DNA of 64,000 nucleotides from CAWJMD01 sp963700925 (GCA_963700925.1 OY969553.1:620001-684000), one strand, 5' to 3'. Numbered from the stretch's first letter, positions 41,976 through 51,380 are shown. The notes: a model not told the origin generated them from the sequence alone. Made by a program: numbers and translations.

Positions 41976-43435
41976 AGGCCGATTCCCACGTACTTCGTCT
42001 CCAGGTACTCGTCGATGCCCTCGGCGCCGCCCTCCCGTCCGAAACCGCTGTGCTTGACCCCACCGAAGGGCGCGGCCGGGTTCGAGACGACCCCGACGTT
42101 GAGCCCGACCATGCCCGACTCGAGGCGCTCGACGACCCGCAGCGCACGGTTCAGGTCGCGGGTGAAAACGTAGGCCACCAGCCCGAACTCGGTGTCGTTG
42201 GCGGCCGCGATCGCCTCGTCGTCCGTCGTGAACGAGACCACGGGCGCCACCGGCCCGAAGACCTCCTCGGAGAGGATGCGCGCCTCGGGAGTGACGCCGG
42301 CGAGCACGGTCGGAGGGTAGAAGTACCCCGGTCCGTCGGACGCCGACCCGCCGCAGACGACGCGGGCGCCGCGGTCGCGGGCGTCGATGACGAGGTCGCG
42401 CACCTTGTCTCGGGTCGCGGCGTCGACGAGCGGGCCCACCTCCGTGCCCTCCTCGCTCCCCCGTCCGACCTTCAATGAGCCCATCCGCTCGGCCAGTCGG
42501 GCTGTGAAGTCGTCAGAGACGCTCTCGTGCACCAGGAACCGGTTCGCCGCGGTGCACGCCTCGCCCGTGTTGCGCATCTTGGCGAGCATGGCGCCGTCGA
42601 CCGCGGCATCGAGGTCGGCGTCACCGAACACCACGAAGGGTGCGTTGCCGCCGAGCTCCATCGACACCCGCAGCAGCTGCTCGGCCGACTGCTCGACGAG
42701 CCGACGCCCGATCTCGGTCGACCCCGTGAACGACAGCTTGCGCAGCCGCGGGTCGCGGACCAACGGCTCGATCACGTCGCCAGTGCGCGATGTCGTGATG
42801 ACGTTGAGCACACCACCGGGCAGCCCCACCTCGGTGAGAAGCGCAGCCAGGGCGAGCATCGAGAGCGGCGTGGCCGACGCGGGCTTGACGACCATGGTGC
42901 AGCCGGCCGCGATCGCCGGACCGATCTTGCGGGTGCCCATCGCCATCGGGAAGTTCCAGGGCGTGATGAAGAGGCACGGACCGACTGGCTGACGCATCGT
43001 CAGCAAGCGCGTCGCTCCGTTCGGCGCCACCGACCAGCGCCCCGAGATCCGCACCGACTCCTCGCTGAACCAGCGGAAGAACTCTGCGGCGTAGGTGATC
43101 TCGGCTTTCGACTCGGCGACGGGCTTGCCCATCTCGAGAGTCATCAGCAGGGCCAGGTCGTCGATCCGCTCGGTGATCAGCTCGAAAGCCGCTCGAAGGA
43201 TCTCGCCACGGTCGCGGGGTGGCGTGGCGGCCCACTCGGCCTGCGCGTCAACGGCTGCATCGAGCGCGGCACGGCCGTCGGCGACATCGGCATCGGCGAC
43301 GGACGTGATCACCTCGCCGGTCGAGGGGTCCTCGACGTCGATCCGTCGGTCTCCGGTGCCGCGCCAGCTGCCACCGATGAAGAGGTCGGTAGGCGCCGCC
43401 TGCACTGCCTTCGCCTCACGCTCGTTCAGGGTCAT
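41972..43435 (-). CDS. gabD: NAD(P)-dependent succinate-semialdehyde dehydrogenase
   Basis: This 487-residue ALDH has cofactor and catalytic residues intact: ITPWNFPMAMGTRKIGPAIA, FTGSTEIGRRL, Glu in SMELGGNAPFVVF and the nucleophilic Cys in NTGEACTAANRF. The C-terminal APFGGVKHSGFGREGG is typical of succinate-semialdehyde dehydrogenases. It would oxidise the last aldehyde of putrescine/GABA breakdown to succinate. ATG 43433-43435 overlaps the previous stop (ATGA). The substrate is inferred from sequence and neighbours. Confidence 0.88.
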   Translation of the reverse strand: MTLNEREAKAVQAAPTDLFIGGSWRGTGDRRIDVEDPSTGEVITSVADADVADGRAALDAAVDAQAEWAATPPRDRGEILRAAFELITERIDDLALLMTLEMGKPVAESKAEITYAAEFFRWFSEESVRISGRWSVAPNGATRLLTMRQPVGPCLFITPWNFPMAMGTRKIGPAIAAGCTMVVKPASATPLSMLALAALLTEVGLPGGVLNVITTSRTGDVIEPLVRDPRLRKLSFTGSTEIGRRLVEQSAEQLLRVSMELGGNAPFVVFGDADLDAAVDGAMLAKMRNTGEACTAANRFLVHESVSDDFTARLAERMGSLKVGRGSEEGTEVGPLVDAATRDKVRDLVIDARDRGARVVCGGSASDGPGYFYPPTVLAGVTPEARILSEEVFGPVAPVVSFTTDDEAIAAANDTEFGLVAYVFTRDLNRALRVVERLESGMVGLNVGVVSNPAAPFGGVKHSGFGREGGAEGIDEYLETKYVGIGL

Positions 43436-44697
43436 CGCTCCTCCTTGGGCGTGCGCTCCTCCATCTCCCACGGGGAACCGTAGCCCTTGGACAGCAGGTC
43501 GAGGAACGGCATCGCATCGAACGCTTCGGGGCCCAGAACGCCTGTGCCCGACCATGTACCGGAAGCGAGCAGCTCGAGCGCGACGACCGGGTTCACCGCG
43601 GTCTGCCACACGACGCACTGCGAGCCGTACTCCTTCATCGACCACGCGTTGTCGACCGCGTGGTACAGGTACACCTCGCGACGGCTGCCGTCCTTGCCGG
43701 TGCCGGTGACCCAGAGCCCCGCACAGGTCGTGCCGCTCATGCGGTCGCCGATCGTGGAGGGGTCGGGCAGGCACGCAGCAACGAGGTCACGAGGCGACAC
43801 CTCGACCCGTCCCGCCGACGAGGGCACCGACACCGGCGTCGTGCGGTCGAGCCCGAGGGCGTTGAGGGTTCGCAGCACCGAGATGAACTCGTCGCCGAGG
43901 CCGTACTTGAAGGTGACCCGCTTGGCCTTGACCCAGCGGGGCATCAGCAGCACCTCCTCGTGCTCGACGTTGACGCACTCCACCGGCCCGATCCCCGCGG
44001 GGAAGTCGAACACCTCGGGCTCGCTGAACGGCGCCGTCGTGAACCACCCCCGGTCCGCCTCCCACACGACCGGCGGGTTCAGGCACTCCTCGATCGTGGT
44101 CCAGATCGAGAACGAGGGCGCGAACGCGGGCTCGCCGTCGGCGCCGGCGACGACCAGGTTCGCCCCGTCGCGCGTTCCGAGCTCGTCGATCTCCGAGAAC
44201 AAGTGGTCGGACGCGTACCGCGCGAACACGTCCGAGAGCCCGGGCTCGACGCCGATGCCCACGAGCGCTAGCCGGCCCGACTCCTCCCACTCCCCAGCAG
44301 CGGCGAACTGCTCGTCGCCGAGCTTCGTGCCAGGCAGCTCGTGCGGCTGGTCGGGGTGCGGGGTCGAGAGCGACATCGCCATGTCGAGATAGTCGGCACC
44401 CGCCGCGAGGGCACCTCGGAACAGCCCCATCACGAAGCGCGGGTCGACGGCGTTCATCACGTGGGTGATGCCGTGCTCGCGCGCCAGTGCCGCCACCGCA
44501 CCGGGATCGGAGGCATCGACGCGCGCAGCCACGAACCGGGTCTCGCCCGGGTGCCGCGCGACCACCTGCTCGACCGAGCGCCGCGCCCGAGCCTCGTCGT
44601 AGTCGGCCACCACGCATGCCTCGAAGAAGTCGCGCCGCGCCGCGATCCGCACGAAGGCGTCCCCCACTCCGCCGGACCCGACCAGGAGTATCCGCAT
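43432..44697 (-). CDS. Saccharopine dehydrogenase-like oxidoreductase
   Basis: This 421-residue protein starts MRILLVGSGGVGDAFVRIA, an N-terminal Rossmann fold. ITHVMNAVDPRFVMGLFRGAL and GADYLDMAMSLS follow, and the C-terminal domain resembles the saccharopine/carboxynorspermidine dehydrogenase superfamily (VKAKRVTFKYGLGDEFI). In this polyamine setting it might reduce a Schiff base in carboxy(nor)spermidine-type chemistry or act in amino-acid catabolism; the exact reaction is not clear. It leads the minus-strand operon, and its start (44697) is 143 nt from the divergent permease gene, leaving room for a shared regulatory region. Confidence 0.8.
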   Translation of the reverse strand: MRILLVGSGGVGDAFVRIAARRDFFEACVVADYDEARARRSVEQVVARHPGETRFVAARVDASDPGAVAALAREHGITHVMNAVDPRFVMGLFRGALAAGADYLDMAMSLSTPHPDQPHELPGTKLGDEQFAAAGEWEESGRLALVGIGVEPGLSDVFARYASDHLFSEIDELGTRDGANLVVAGADGEPAFAPSFSIWTTIEECLNPPVVWEADRGWFTTAPFSEPEVFDFPAGIGPVECVNVEHEEVLLMPRWVKAKRVTFKYGLGDEFISVLRTLNALGLDRTTPVSVPSSAGRVEVSPRDLVAACLPDPSTIGDRMSGTTCAGLWVTGTGKDGSRREVYLYHAVDNAWSMKEYGSQCVVWQTAVNPVVALELLASGTWSGTGVLGPEAFDAMPFLDLLSKGYGSPWEMEERTPKEER

Positions 44698-44840
44698 GAC
44701 ATCGGAATCTAGCGCCGAAACCGGTCTCGGCAACAGATCCGTGAAGGTTGTTGTCCATCGACTGCGGAATCAGTAGTTTCGACGCAGCACGTAGACACAC
44801 GTGCCGCCGGCGCGACGGGACGAGGCAGGGTGGCCACGCG

Positions 44841-46361
44841 ATGACCAGTACAGACCAGGTCGAGACCAGCAGCAAGGGCCTTCAGGCCGGCGCCCTCGGT
44901 CTGTGGGGCAACGTCGTGATCGGACTCGCCTCCACCGCGCCGGCGTACAGCCTCGCCGCGACCCTTGGGTACGTCGTGGTAGCGGTCGGCACCAAGGCGC
45001 CCGCCATGTTCATCCTCGCCTTCATCCCGATGCTGCTGACCGCGGTGGCGTACCGCGAGCTCAACAGCGCCGCCCCAGACTGCGGCACGACCTTCACCTG
45101 GGGCACGAAGGCCTTCGGGCCCTGGGTCGGCTGGATGGGCGGCTGGGGAGTCGCCGTGTCGGCGATCATCGTGCTGGCGAACGTCGCCGAGATCGCGGCG
45201 ATCTACATGCTGCGGCTCTTCGGGCTCGACTCGGCCGCCGAGTCGTTGCCCGTGCGCGTGCTGCTCGGCGTTGTCTTCATCGTGGCGATGTCGTACGTCG
45301 CCTACCGCGGCATCCTCATCTCCGAGCGGATGCAGATGGTCCTGGTCGTCATCCAGTTCGCCGTCCTGGTCGCGCTGAGTGTCGGCGCACTCTGGCTCGT
45401 GTACTCGAACGGTGCCGGCGACCAGGCGGTGACCCCGAGCCTCGACTGGTTCAGCCCGGCCGGCGTGAGCTCGTCAAACGCCGCGGCCGCGATCATCCTG
45501 TGCCTGTTCATCTACTGGGGCTGGGACTCGTGTCTCGCCGTGACGGAGGAGACGAAGGACGCCGACTCGATCCCGGGCAAGGCAGCCGTCGTCTCGACGG
45601 TCATCCTGCTGGCCACCTACCTGCTGGTTGCCGTTGCGGTGCAGGCGTTCTCGGGCTTCGGCGACACGGGCATCGGGCTAGCCAACGAGGAGAACGTCGA
45701 CGACGTCCTCACCGTCCTCGGTGAGCCGGTGGCCGGGGCTTTCATGGGCGGAGCGCTGCTCCTGACGGTGGCGGTGTCGGCGGCCGCGTCCACGCAGTCG
45801 ACGATCCTCCCGACCGCCCGAGGCACGCTGGCCATGGCGGTCTACGGAGCACTGCCGAAAAAGTTCGCCACCGTCCACCCGCGCTTCCACACGCCGTCGT
45901 TCAGCACCTCGGTGATGGGCGCCACGGCGATCTTCTTCTACCTGGTGCTGTCGTTCGTCAGCCAGAACGCGCTGGCCGACTCGATCGCCTCGCTGGGCCT
46001 CGCCGTGGCGTTCTACTACGGCATCACGGCGTTCGCCTGCGTCTGGTTCTTCCGGCGCACCCTCACCAGGAGCGCGCGAAACCTGTTCCTGCGGGGCATC
46101 CTGCCCTTCCTCGGGGGGCTCGGCATGACGTGGGCGTTCGTGGTCAGCGCGCGCGACATGACCGACCCCGAGTACGGCTACACGACGTTCGGCTCCCTCG
46201 GTGGCGTCTTCGTCATCGGCGTCGGGATGCTCGCGCTCGGGGTGCCGCTGATGTTGGCCTGTGCGTTCAAGTTGAGGGCGTTCTTCCGCGGAGAGACGCT
46301 GAACGCCGACACGCCGATCCTCGTGCCGGACACCGGAAAGCCCCCGCGCGGAGGCCTTTAG
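44841..46361 (+). CDS. APC-superfamily amino acid/polyamine permease
   Basis: This 506-residue permease has 12 predicted helices. The N terminus (LGLWGNVVIGLASTAPAYSLAATLGYVV) carries the unwound first-helix region of APC transporters. FIYWGWDSCLAVTEETKD is the conserved helix 6 substrate region, followed by SIPGKAAVVSTVIL. Placement between the putrescine catabolic genes suggests uptake of putrescine, agmatine or GABA, but substrate is inferred only from context. ATG 44841 directly follows a GCAGGGTGG stretch and fits the family N terminus; the frame is open further upstream. Confidence 0.88.
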   Translation: MTSTDQVETSSKGLQAGALGLWGNVVIGLASTAPAYSLAATLGYVVVAVGTKAPAMFILAFIPMLLTAVAYRELNSAAPDCGTTFTWGTKAFGPWVGWMGGWGVAVSAIIVLANVAEIAAIYMLRLFGLDSAAESLPVRVLLGVVFIVAMSYVAYRGILISERMQMVLVVIQFAVLVALSVGALWLVYSNGAGDQAVTPSLDWFSPAGVSSSNAAAAIILCLFIYWGWDSCLAVTEETKDADSIPGKAAVVSTVILLATYLLVAVAVQAFSGFGDTGIGLANEENVDDVLTVLGEPVAGAFMGGALLLTVAVSAAASTQSTILPTARGTLAMAVYGALPKKFATVHPRFHTPSFSTSVMGATAIFFYLVLSFVSQNALADSIASLGLAVAFYYGITAFACVWFFRRTLTRSARNLFLRGILPFLGGLGMTWAFVVSARDMTDPEYGYTTFGSLGGVFVIGVGMLALGVPLMLACAFKLRAFFRGETLNADTPILVPDTGKPPRGGL

Positions 46362-46384
46362 CCAGCCGCCGGCCAGTCGCTCCG

Positions 46385-47836
46385 TCAGTCGATGGCGATC
46401 ATCACGTGCTTGATGCGCGTGTAGTCCTCCAGCCCGTACATGGACAGGTCCTTGCCGTAGCCGGAGTGCTTGAAGCCACCGTGCGGCATCTCCGCGACCA
46501 GCGGGATGTGCGTGTTCACCCAGACGCAGCCGAAGTCGAGGCCACGGGTCATCCGCATGGCGCGTCCGAGGTCGCGCGTCCAGACGCTCGACGCGAGCCC
46601 GTACCGCACGCCGTTCGCCCACCTCAGCGCCTCGTCCTCGTCCGAGAAGCGCTGCACGGTGATGACCGGTCCGAAGACCTCGTCCTGCACCAGCTCGTCG
46701 TCCTGCAGCAGGCCCGAGACCACGGACGGCCGCAGGTAGAACCCGCCGCCGAGCTCGGAGACCCGGTCGCCTCCCACCTCGACCCGCGCGTGCGCCGGCA
46801 CGCGGTCGAGGAAGCCGGTCACCCGGTCGAGCTGGCCCTGACTGTTGACGGGGCCGAGGGCCGCGTCGTCGTCGTCCGGCAGTCCGACCTTGGCCGCCCT
46901 AGCCTGCTCGGTCAGTGCCACGACGAAGTCGTCGTGCACGCGGGGCCCGGCCAGCACCCGCGTGGCCGCGGTGCAGTCCTGACCCGCGTTGAAGTAGCCG
47001 GCGCCGGCGATCCCCTCCGCGGCGGCCTCCACGTCCGCGTCGTCGAAGACGATCACCGGGGCCTTGCCGCCCAGCTCGAGGTGTACCCGCTTGAGGCCCG
47101 TGGCGGCGGCGCCCGCCACCTCCATGCCGGCCCGCTCGGAGCCAGTGATCGACACCATGTCGGCCCGGCCGTGCGAGACGACGGCGCGCCCGGTGTCGCG
47201 GTCGCCCGTGACCACGTTCAGCACCCCAGGTGGCAGGAACTCGGATGCGATCTCGGCCAGCAGCAGCGTGGTCTCGGGCGTGGTGTCGGACGGCTTGATC
47301 ACGACCGTGTTCCCCGCGGCGACCGCCGGCACGAACTTCCAGGCCGCCATCATCATCGGGTAGTTCCAGGGGGTCACCTGGCCGATCACGCCGACCGGCT
47401 CACGGCGCACGTACGACGTGTGGCCCGCCAGGTACTCACCGGCCGACTTGCCCTCCAGCACACGCGCAGCACCCGCGAAGAACCGGATCTGGTCGACCAT
47501 CGGCGGGATCTCCTCGGACGCGGTCAGCGCGTGCGGCTTGCCCGTGTTGGACGCCTCGAGCTCGATCAGCTCGCGTGCCCGACCCTCGATGGCGTCGGCG
47601 AAGCGCAGCAGCGCGCGCTGTCGCTCCGACGGAGTCGTCCTGCTCCAGCCGGCGAAAGCCCGGTCGGCGGCCTCGTACGCGGCGTCCACGTCCTGCTGGC
47701 TCGACCTCGGCGCGGAGGCCACCACCTTGCCGCTCGAAGGGTCGACGACCTCCAATCGGTCATCTGTGAGCGGTTCCGCGTACTCCCCCGCCACGAAGTT
47801 GCGCAGCTGCCTGACCGTCTCGCTCATTGCCTCCAC
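46385..47836 (-). CDS. Gamma-aminobutyraldehyde dehydrogenase-like ALDH
   Basis: This 483-residue NAD-dependent aldehyde dehydrogenase has VTPWNYPMMMAAWKFVPAVA, ITGSERAGMEVA, Glu of LELGGKAPVIVF and Cys of FNAGQDCTAATR. The TPWNYPMMMAAWK and VNTHIPLVAEMPHGGFKHSGYGKD sequences are typical of 4-aminobutyraldehyde dehydrogenase (PatD-like). It would oxidise the aldehyde made from putrescine to GABA. It converges on the permease gene (23-nt gap) and is divergent from the Lrp regulator. MSETV at 47827 is an alternative start. Confidence 0.87.
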   Translation of the reverse strand: MEAMSETVRQLRNFVAGEYAEPLTDDRLEVVDPSSGKVVASAPRSSQQDVDAAYEAADRAFAGWSRTTPSERQRALLRFADAIEGRARELIELEASNTGKPHALTASEEIPPMVDQIRFFAGAARVLEGKSAGEYLAGHTSYVRREPVGVIGQVTPWNYPMMMAAWKFVPAVAAGNTVVIKPSDTTPETTLLLAEIASEFLPPGVLNVVTGDRDTGRAVVSHGRADMVSITGSERAGMEVAGAAATGLKRVHLELGGKAPVIVFDDADVEAAAEGIAGAGYFNAGQDCTAATRVLAGPRVHDDFVVALTEQARAAKVGLPDDDDAALGPVNSQGQLDRVTGFLDRVPAHARVEVGGDRVSELGGGFYLRPSVVSGLLQDDELVQDEVFGPVITVQRFSDEDEALRWANGVRYGLASSVWTRDLGRAMRMTRGLDFGCVWVNTHIPLVAEMPHGGFKHSGYGKDLSMYGLEDYTRIKHVMIAID

Positions 47837-47995
47837 CCTCCGTCGGGTACCCGCGGCGAGCGTACCCAGCGTGATCTCGCTGCGGTAGCCGGATCCGCAG
47901 CAATCTGGGGGAACGCATCACGAATCAGTGATCGACAAGTCAGTCAGCGACGGAATCGCTTGCCATCGGCCCACTCGGTTGTCAGGATCGGTCGC

Positions 47996-48463
47996 ATGTC
48001 CTCCAGCCCCAGGGTCGCCGCGCTCGACGATGCGTCCAAGCGCATCATCGAGCAGCTGCAGGAGGACGGCCGCAGGGCGTACGCCACCATCGGTCGGGCC
48101 GTCGGGCTCTCCGAGGCCGCCGTGCGGCAGCGAGTCCAGCGGCTGGTCGAGTCGGGCGTCATCCAGATCGTGGCGGTCACAGACCCGGTCCAGGTCGGGT
48201 TCGCCCGGCAGGCCATGGTCGGCATCCACGCCGACGGCGACCCGTCCGAGATCGCCGACCGTCTCGCGGAGATCGACGAGGTCGACTACGTCGTCGTCAC
48301 CGCGGGGTCGTTCGACGTCATCATCGAGGTGGTGTGCACCGGCGACGACCACCTGCTCGAGCTGATCGGCTCACGGATCCGGGCCGTACCAGGCATCCGC
48401 AGCACTGAGACCTTCGTCTACCTGAAGCTGCGAAAGCAGCTCTACAACTGGGGAACCCGATGA
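47996..48463 (+). CDS. Lrp/AsnC-family transcriptional regulator
   Basis: This 155-residue protein has an N-terminal winged helix (LDDASKRIIEQLQEDGRRAY, then TIGRAVGLSEAAVRQRVQRL) and a C-terminal RAM ligand-binding domain (VGIHADGDPSEIADRLAEID, VVTAGSFDVIIEV). Lrp-type regulators of this kind often control adjacent amine or amino-acid catabolism and respond to the substrate. It is divergent from the PatD-like gene across a 159-nt region that probably holds its operator, though I cannot define a box there. Its stop overlaps the aminotransferase start. Confidence 0.92.
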   Translation: MSSSPRVAALDDASKRIIEQLQEDGRRAYATIGRAVGLSEAAVRQRVQRLVESGVIQIVAVTDPVQVGFARQAMVGIHADGDPSEIADRLAEIDEVDYVVVTAGSFDVIIEVVCTGDDHLLELIGSRIRAVPGIRSTETFVYLKLRKQLYNWGTR

Positions 48464-49917
48464 CGCAGACTCCGACTCCGACTCCGACTCCGACTCCGAC
48501 TCCGACTCCGACTCCGACTCCGACTCCGACTCCGACTCAGACTCAGACGCCGACCGGTGCCGAGCGCACCGACGCCGCACGCGACCACCTCTGGATGCAC
48601 TTCAGCCGGCACTCCGTCTACGACAGCTCCCCGGTGCCGGTGATGGTGCGCGGCGAAGGTGCCCGGGTCTTCGACCAGCACGGCAAGAGCTACCTCGACG
48701 CCCTGTCGGGGCTCTTCGTCGTGCAGGTCGGCCACGGTCGCGTCGAGCTCGCGGAGGCGGCCGCTCGGCAGGCGTCGCAGCTCGCGTTCTTCCCGATCTG
48801 GTCGTACGCGCACCCCGCCGCGATCGACCTGGCGGAGCGGCTCGCCGCCTACGCCCCGGCCGACCTGAACCGCGTGTTCTTCACGACCGGCGGCGGTGAG
48901 GCTGTCGAGACGGCCTGGAAGCTGGCCAAGCAGTACTGGAAGCTGATGGGCAAGCACGGCAAGCACAAGGTCATCTCGCGGGCCGTCGCCTACCACGGAA
49001 CGCCTCAGGGAGCCCTCTCCATCACCGGTATCCCGTCGCTCAAGGAGGCCTTCGAACCGTTGGTACCAGGGGCTTTCCGGGTGCCCAACACCAACGCGTA
49101 CCGAGCCCCCGAGTACCTGCGCGACGACGAGAAGGCCTTCGGACGCTGGGCCGCCGACCGCATCGAGGAAGCTATCGAGTTCGAGGGCGCCGACACGGTC
49201 GCCGCCGTGTTCCTCGAGCCCGTGCAGAACGCCGGTGGGTGCTTCCCGCCGCCGCCGGGGTACTTCGAGCGGGTCCGCGAGATCTGCGACGCGCACGACG
49301 TGCTGCTCGTCAGCGACGAGGTGATCTGCGCGTTCGGGCGGATCGGAGACATGTTCGCCTGCAACGACTATGGCTACGTGCCGGACATGATCACGTGCGC
49401 CAAGGGCATGACGTCGGGCTACTCGCCGATCGGCGCGATGATCGCGTCCGACCGACTCTTCGAGCCGTTCTCGAAGGGCACCACCAGCTTCGCCCACGGC
49501 TACACGTTCGGTGGCCACCCCGTCTCGGCCGCGGTGGCGATGGCCAACCTCGACATCTTCGAGCGCGAGGGCCTGAACCAGCACGTGCACGAGACGGCCC
49601 CCGCCTTCAGAGCGACTCTCGAGAAGCTGCTCGACCTGCCGATCGTCGGCGACGTGCGGGGCGACGGCTTCTTCTACGGGATCGAGATGGTGAAGGACAA
49701 GGCCACCCGTGAGACCTTCGACGACGACGAGAGCGAGCGGCTGCTGCGGGGGTTCCTCTCCAAGGCGCTGTTCGAGGCGGGTCTGTACTGCCGCGCCGAC
49801 GACCGCGGAGACCCCGTCGTGCAGCTCGCGCCACCGCTGATCTGCGGCCAGGCCGAGTTCGACGAGATGGAATCCGTGCTCCGCTCGGTACTCAGCGAGG
49901 CCTGGAAGCGCCTGTGA
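48460..49917 (+). CDS. Class III aminotransferase (putrescine/diamine type) with Thr-Pro repeat leader
   Basis: This 485-residue PLP enzyme has FFTTGGGEAVETAWKLAKQY, VFLEPVQNAGGCFPPP, the Asp of LLVSDEVICAFGRIG and the Schiff-base Lys in ITCAKGMTSGYSPIG. With the neighbouring dehydrogenases it probably transaminates putrescine or another omega-amine to the aldehyde. The N terminus is odd: after Met-Thr-Gln come eleven Thr-Pro pairs from an exact 6-nt repeat, then two Thr-Gln pairs, before the family sequence starts near residue 35 (RTDAARDHLWMHFSRHS). The extension is not part of the enzyme fold. ATG overlaps the lrp stop. Confidence 0.9.
   Translation: MTQTPTPTPTPTPTPTPTPTPTPTPTQTQTPTGAERTDAARDHLWMHFSRHSVYDSSPVPVMVRGEGARVFDQHGKSYLDALSGLFVVQVGHGRVELAEAAARQASQLAFFPIWSYAHPAAIDLAERLAAYAPADLNRVFFTTGGGEAVETAWKLAKQYWKLMGKHGKHKVISRAVAYHGTPQGALSITGIPSLKEAFEPLVPGAFRVPNTNAYRAPEYLRDDEKAFGRWAADRIEEAIEFEGADTVAAVFLEPVQNAGGCFPPPPGYFERVREICDAHDVLLVSDEVICAFGRIGDMFACNDYGYVPDMITCAKGMTSGYSPIGAMIASDRLFEPFSKGTTSFAHGYTFGGHPVSAAVAMANLDIFEREGLNQHVHETAPAFRATLEKLLDLPIVGDVRGDGFFYGIEMVKDKATRETFDDDESERLLRGFLSKALFEAGLYCRADDRGDPVVQLAPPLICGQAEFDEMESVLRSVLSEAWKRL
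48469..48534 (+). repeat. Eleven-copy hexanucleotide repeat at a gene start
   Basis: ACTCCG is repeated eleven times without interruption directly after codon 3 of the aminotransferase gene, followed by two ACTCAG copies. The period is a multiple of three, so copy-number change would not alter the frame. Confidence 0.97.
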
Positions 49918-51233
49918 CCGTAGGCGATCGCGCGTCGTCGCGGTCGCTGTGGGAAGCCAACCTCTCCCCGGATCTCCGTCGGCTGCGGCCGAGGCTGCAG
50001 GGCGACACGGACGTCGACGCCTGCATCGTCGGCGGTGGCCTGACGGGCCTGTGGACGGCGTACCACCTGCTGTCCCTGGACCCTTTCCGGCGCGTGCTCG
50101 TGGTCGAGGCCGGCCGGGTCGGGTTCGGCGCGAGCGGCTGCAACGGGGGCTGGTGCTCCGGGATGTTCCCTGTCTCGACCGCCGCCCTGGTGCAACGTCA
50201 CGGACACTCGGCGGCGATCGAGATGCGAAAGGCCTCGATCGGCACCGTCGTGCTGGCGCGCGGCACAAGGTCGCCGAGGCTGGCCGGTGGGGTGTCGACC
50301 GGGTCGAGCTGCTCGACGCCGACGGCGCGGCCGAGCACGTGCTGACTCAGGGGGTGCTCGGCGGCACCTACAACCCCGACTGCGCCCGGATGCACCCGAC
50401 CAAGCTGGTGCACGGCCTCGCGGCGGCGGCGGAGCGGCGTGGGGCGGTCATCAACGAGCGGACGCGGGCGCTGCGGGTCGGCCGCCGATCTGTGGTGACC
50501 GACGGCGGCACCGTGCGGTGCGACCAGGTGGTGAGGGCGACGGAGGCCTACACCCCGCTGGTGCAAGGGGCCGAGGCGGGCGCTGGCCCCGGTCTACTCG
50601 CTGGTGCTGGCCACGTCGCCGTTGCCCGAGTGGGCTTGGGAGAGCATCGGTCTCGCGAACGGCCAGACCTTCTCCGACCACCGGCACCTCATCGTCTACG
50701 GGCAGCGCACGGCCGACGGCCGGCTGGTCTTCGGGGGACGTGGCGCGCCGTACCACTGGGGCTCGGCGATCTCGCCGCGCTTCGACCAGGACGCACGCGT
50801 GCACCTCGCGGTGGCCGGCGCTCTCGTCGAGCTGTTCCCGGTGCTCGCCGAGGTGCGAGGCGGCAGGGGGCGGCTGGCGGACGTGCCCGTCGACCACACG
50901 TGTGGCGGTCCGCTCGGCGTCCCGCGCGACTGGCACCCGAGCGTCGGGTACGACCGCGAGCAGGGCACGGCCTGGGCGGGCGGGTACGTCGGGCGCGGAG
51001 TGGCGCTGGCACAGCTGGCGGGGGCCACCCTGGCCGACCTGCTCACCGGCCAGGAGACCGAACGCACCGCCTTGCCGTGGGTGGGCCACCGGTCGCCGCT
51101 CTGGGAGCCAGAGCCCCTCCGCTGGCTCGGGATCAACGCCGGCCTGCGGGCGGCCTCGGCCGCCGACGCCCAGGAGCGCGTGCTCGGACGCTCGCCGCTC
51201 GGCGCGCTGGTGAGCCGGCTCACGGGCGGCTGA
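49914..51233 (+). pseudogene. FAD-dependent amine oxidase (PuuB-like), frameshifted and internally shortened
   Basis: Three pieces lie in two frames. Piece 1 (49914 to about 50263) holds the FAD site DVDACIVGGGLTGLWTAYHLL and GFGASGCNGGW. Piece 2 (about 50264-50568, +2 frame) continues HKVAEAGRWGVDRVELLD and GVLGGTYNPDCARMHPTKLV. Piece 3 (about 50569-51233, original frame) resumes ALAPVYSLVLATSPLPEWAW and ends with CGGPLGVPRDW, GYVGRGVALAQLAG and ALPWVGHRSPLWEPEPLRWL. The first break also seems to lack some 30-40 residues that homologues have. The second is one extra G in the run at 50565-50568. An intact gene would be a gamma-glutamylputrescine/amine oxidase-like flavoprotein of the adjacent pathway. 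Sequencing error cannot be excluded for the G run. Confidence 0.75.
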
Positions 51234-51262
51234 CCGGGGCGAGCCGTGGGCCGGGCGCTCAC

Positions 51263-51268
51263 TAGGCT
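51263..51268 (+). promoter_or_regulatory. -10 hexamer of a leaderless promoter
   Basis: TAGGCT ends 7 nt before GTG 51276. This spacing is characteristic of actinobacterial leaderless transcripts, where the start codon is the transcription start. No ribosome-binding site is present. Confidence 0.55.
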
Positions 51269-51275
51269 TCGCCGC

Positions 51276-51380
51276 GTGACCAGTGACCGCGTGACCAGTG
51301 ACCGCGTGACCAGTGACCGCGTGACCAGTGACCGCGTGACCAGTGACCGCGTGACCAGTGACCGCGTGACCAGTGACCGC
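51276..51380 (+). repeat. Seven-copy 15-nt repeat containing the start codon
   Basis: gtgaccagtgaccgc is repeated seven times exactly, beginning at the initiating GTG of the carbonic anhydrase gene, with an eighth diverged copy at 51381. Every unit carries an in-frame GTG. Confidence 0.97.

Noticed and set aside
46130..47995. Plus-strand open frame upstream of the Lrp gene
   Set aside because: It runs antisense through the aldehyde dehydrogenase gene, and only the last 155 codons (from 47996) are Lrp-like.
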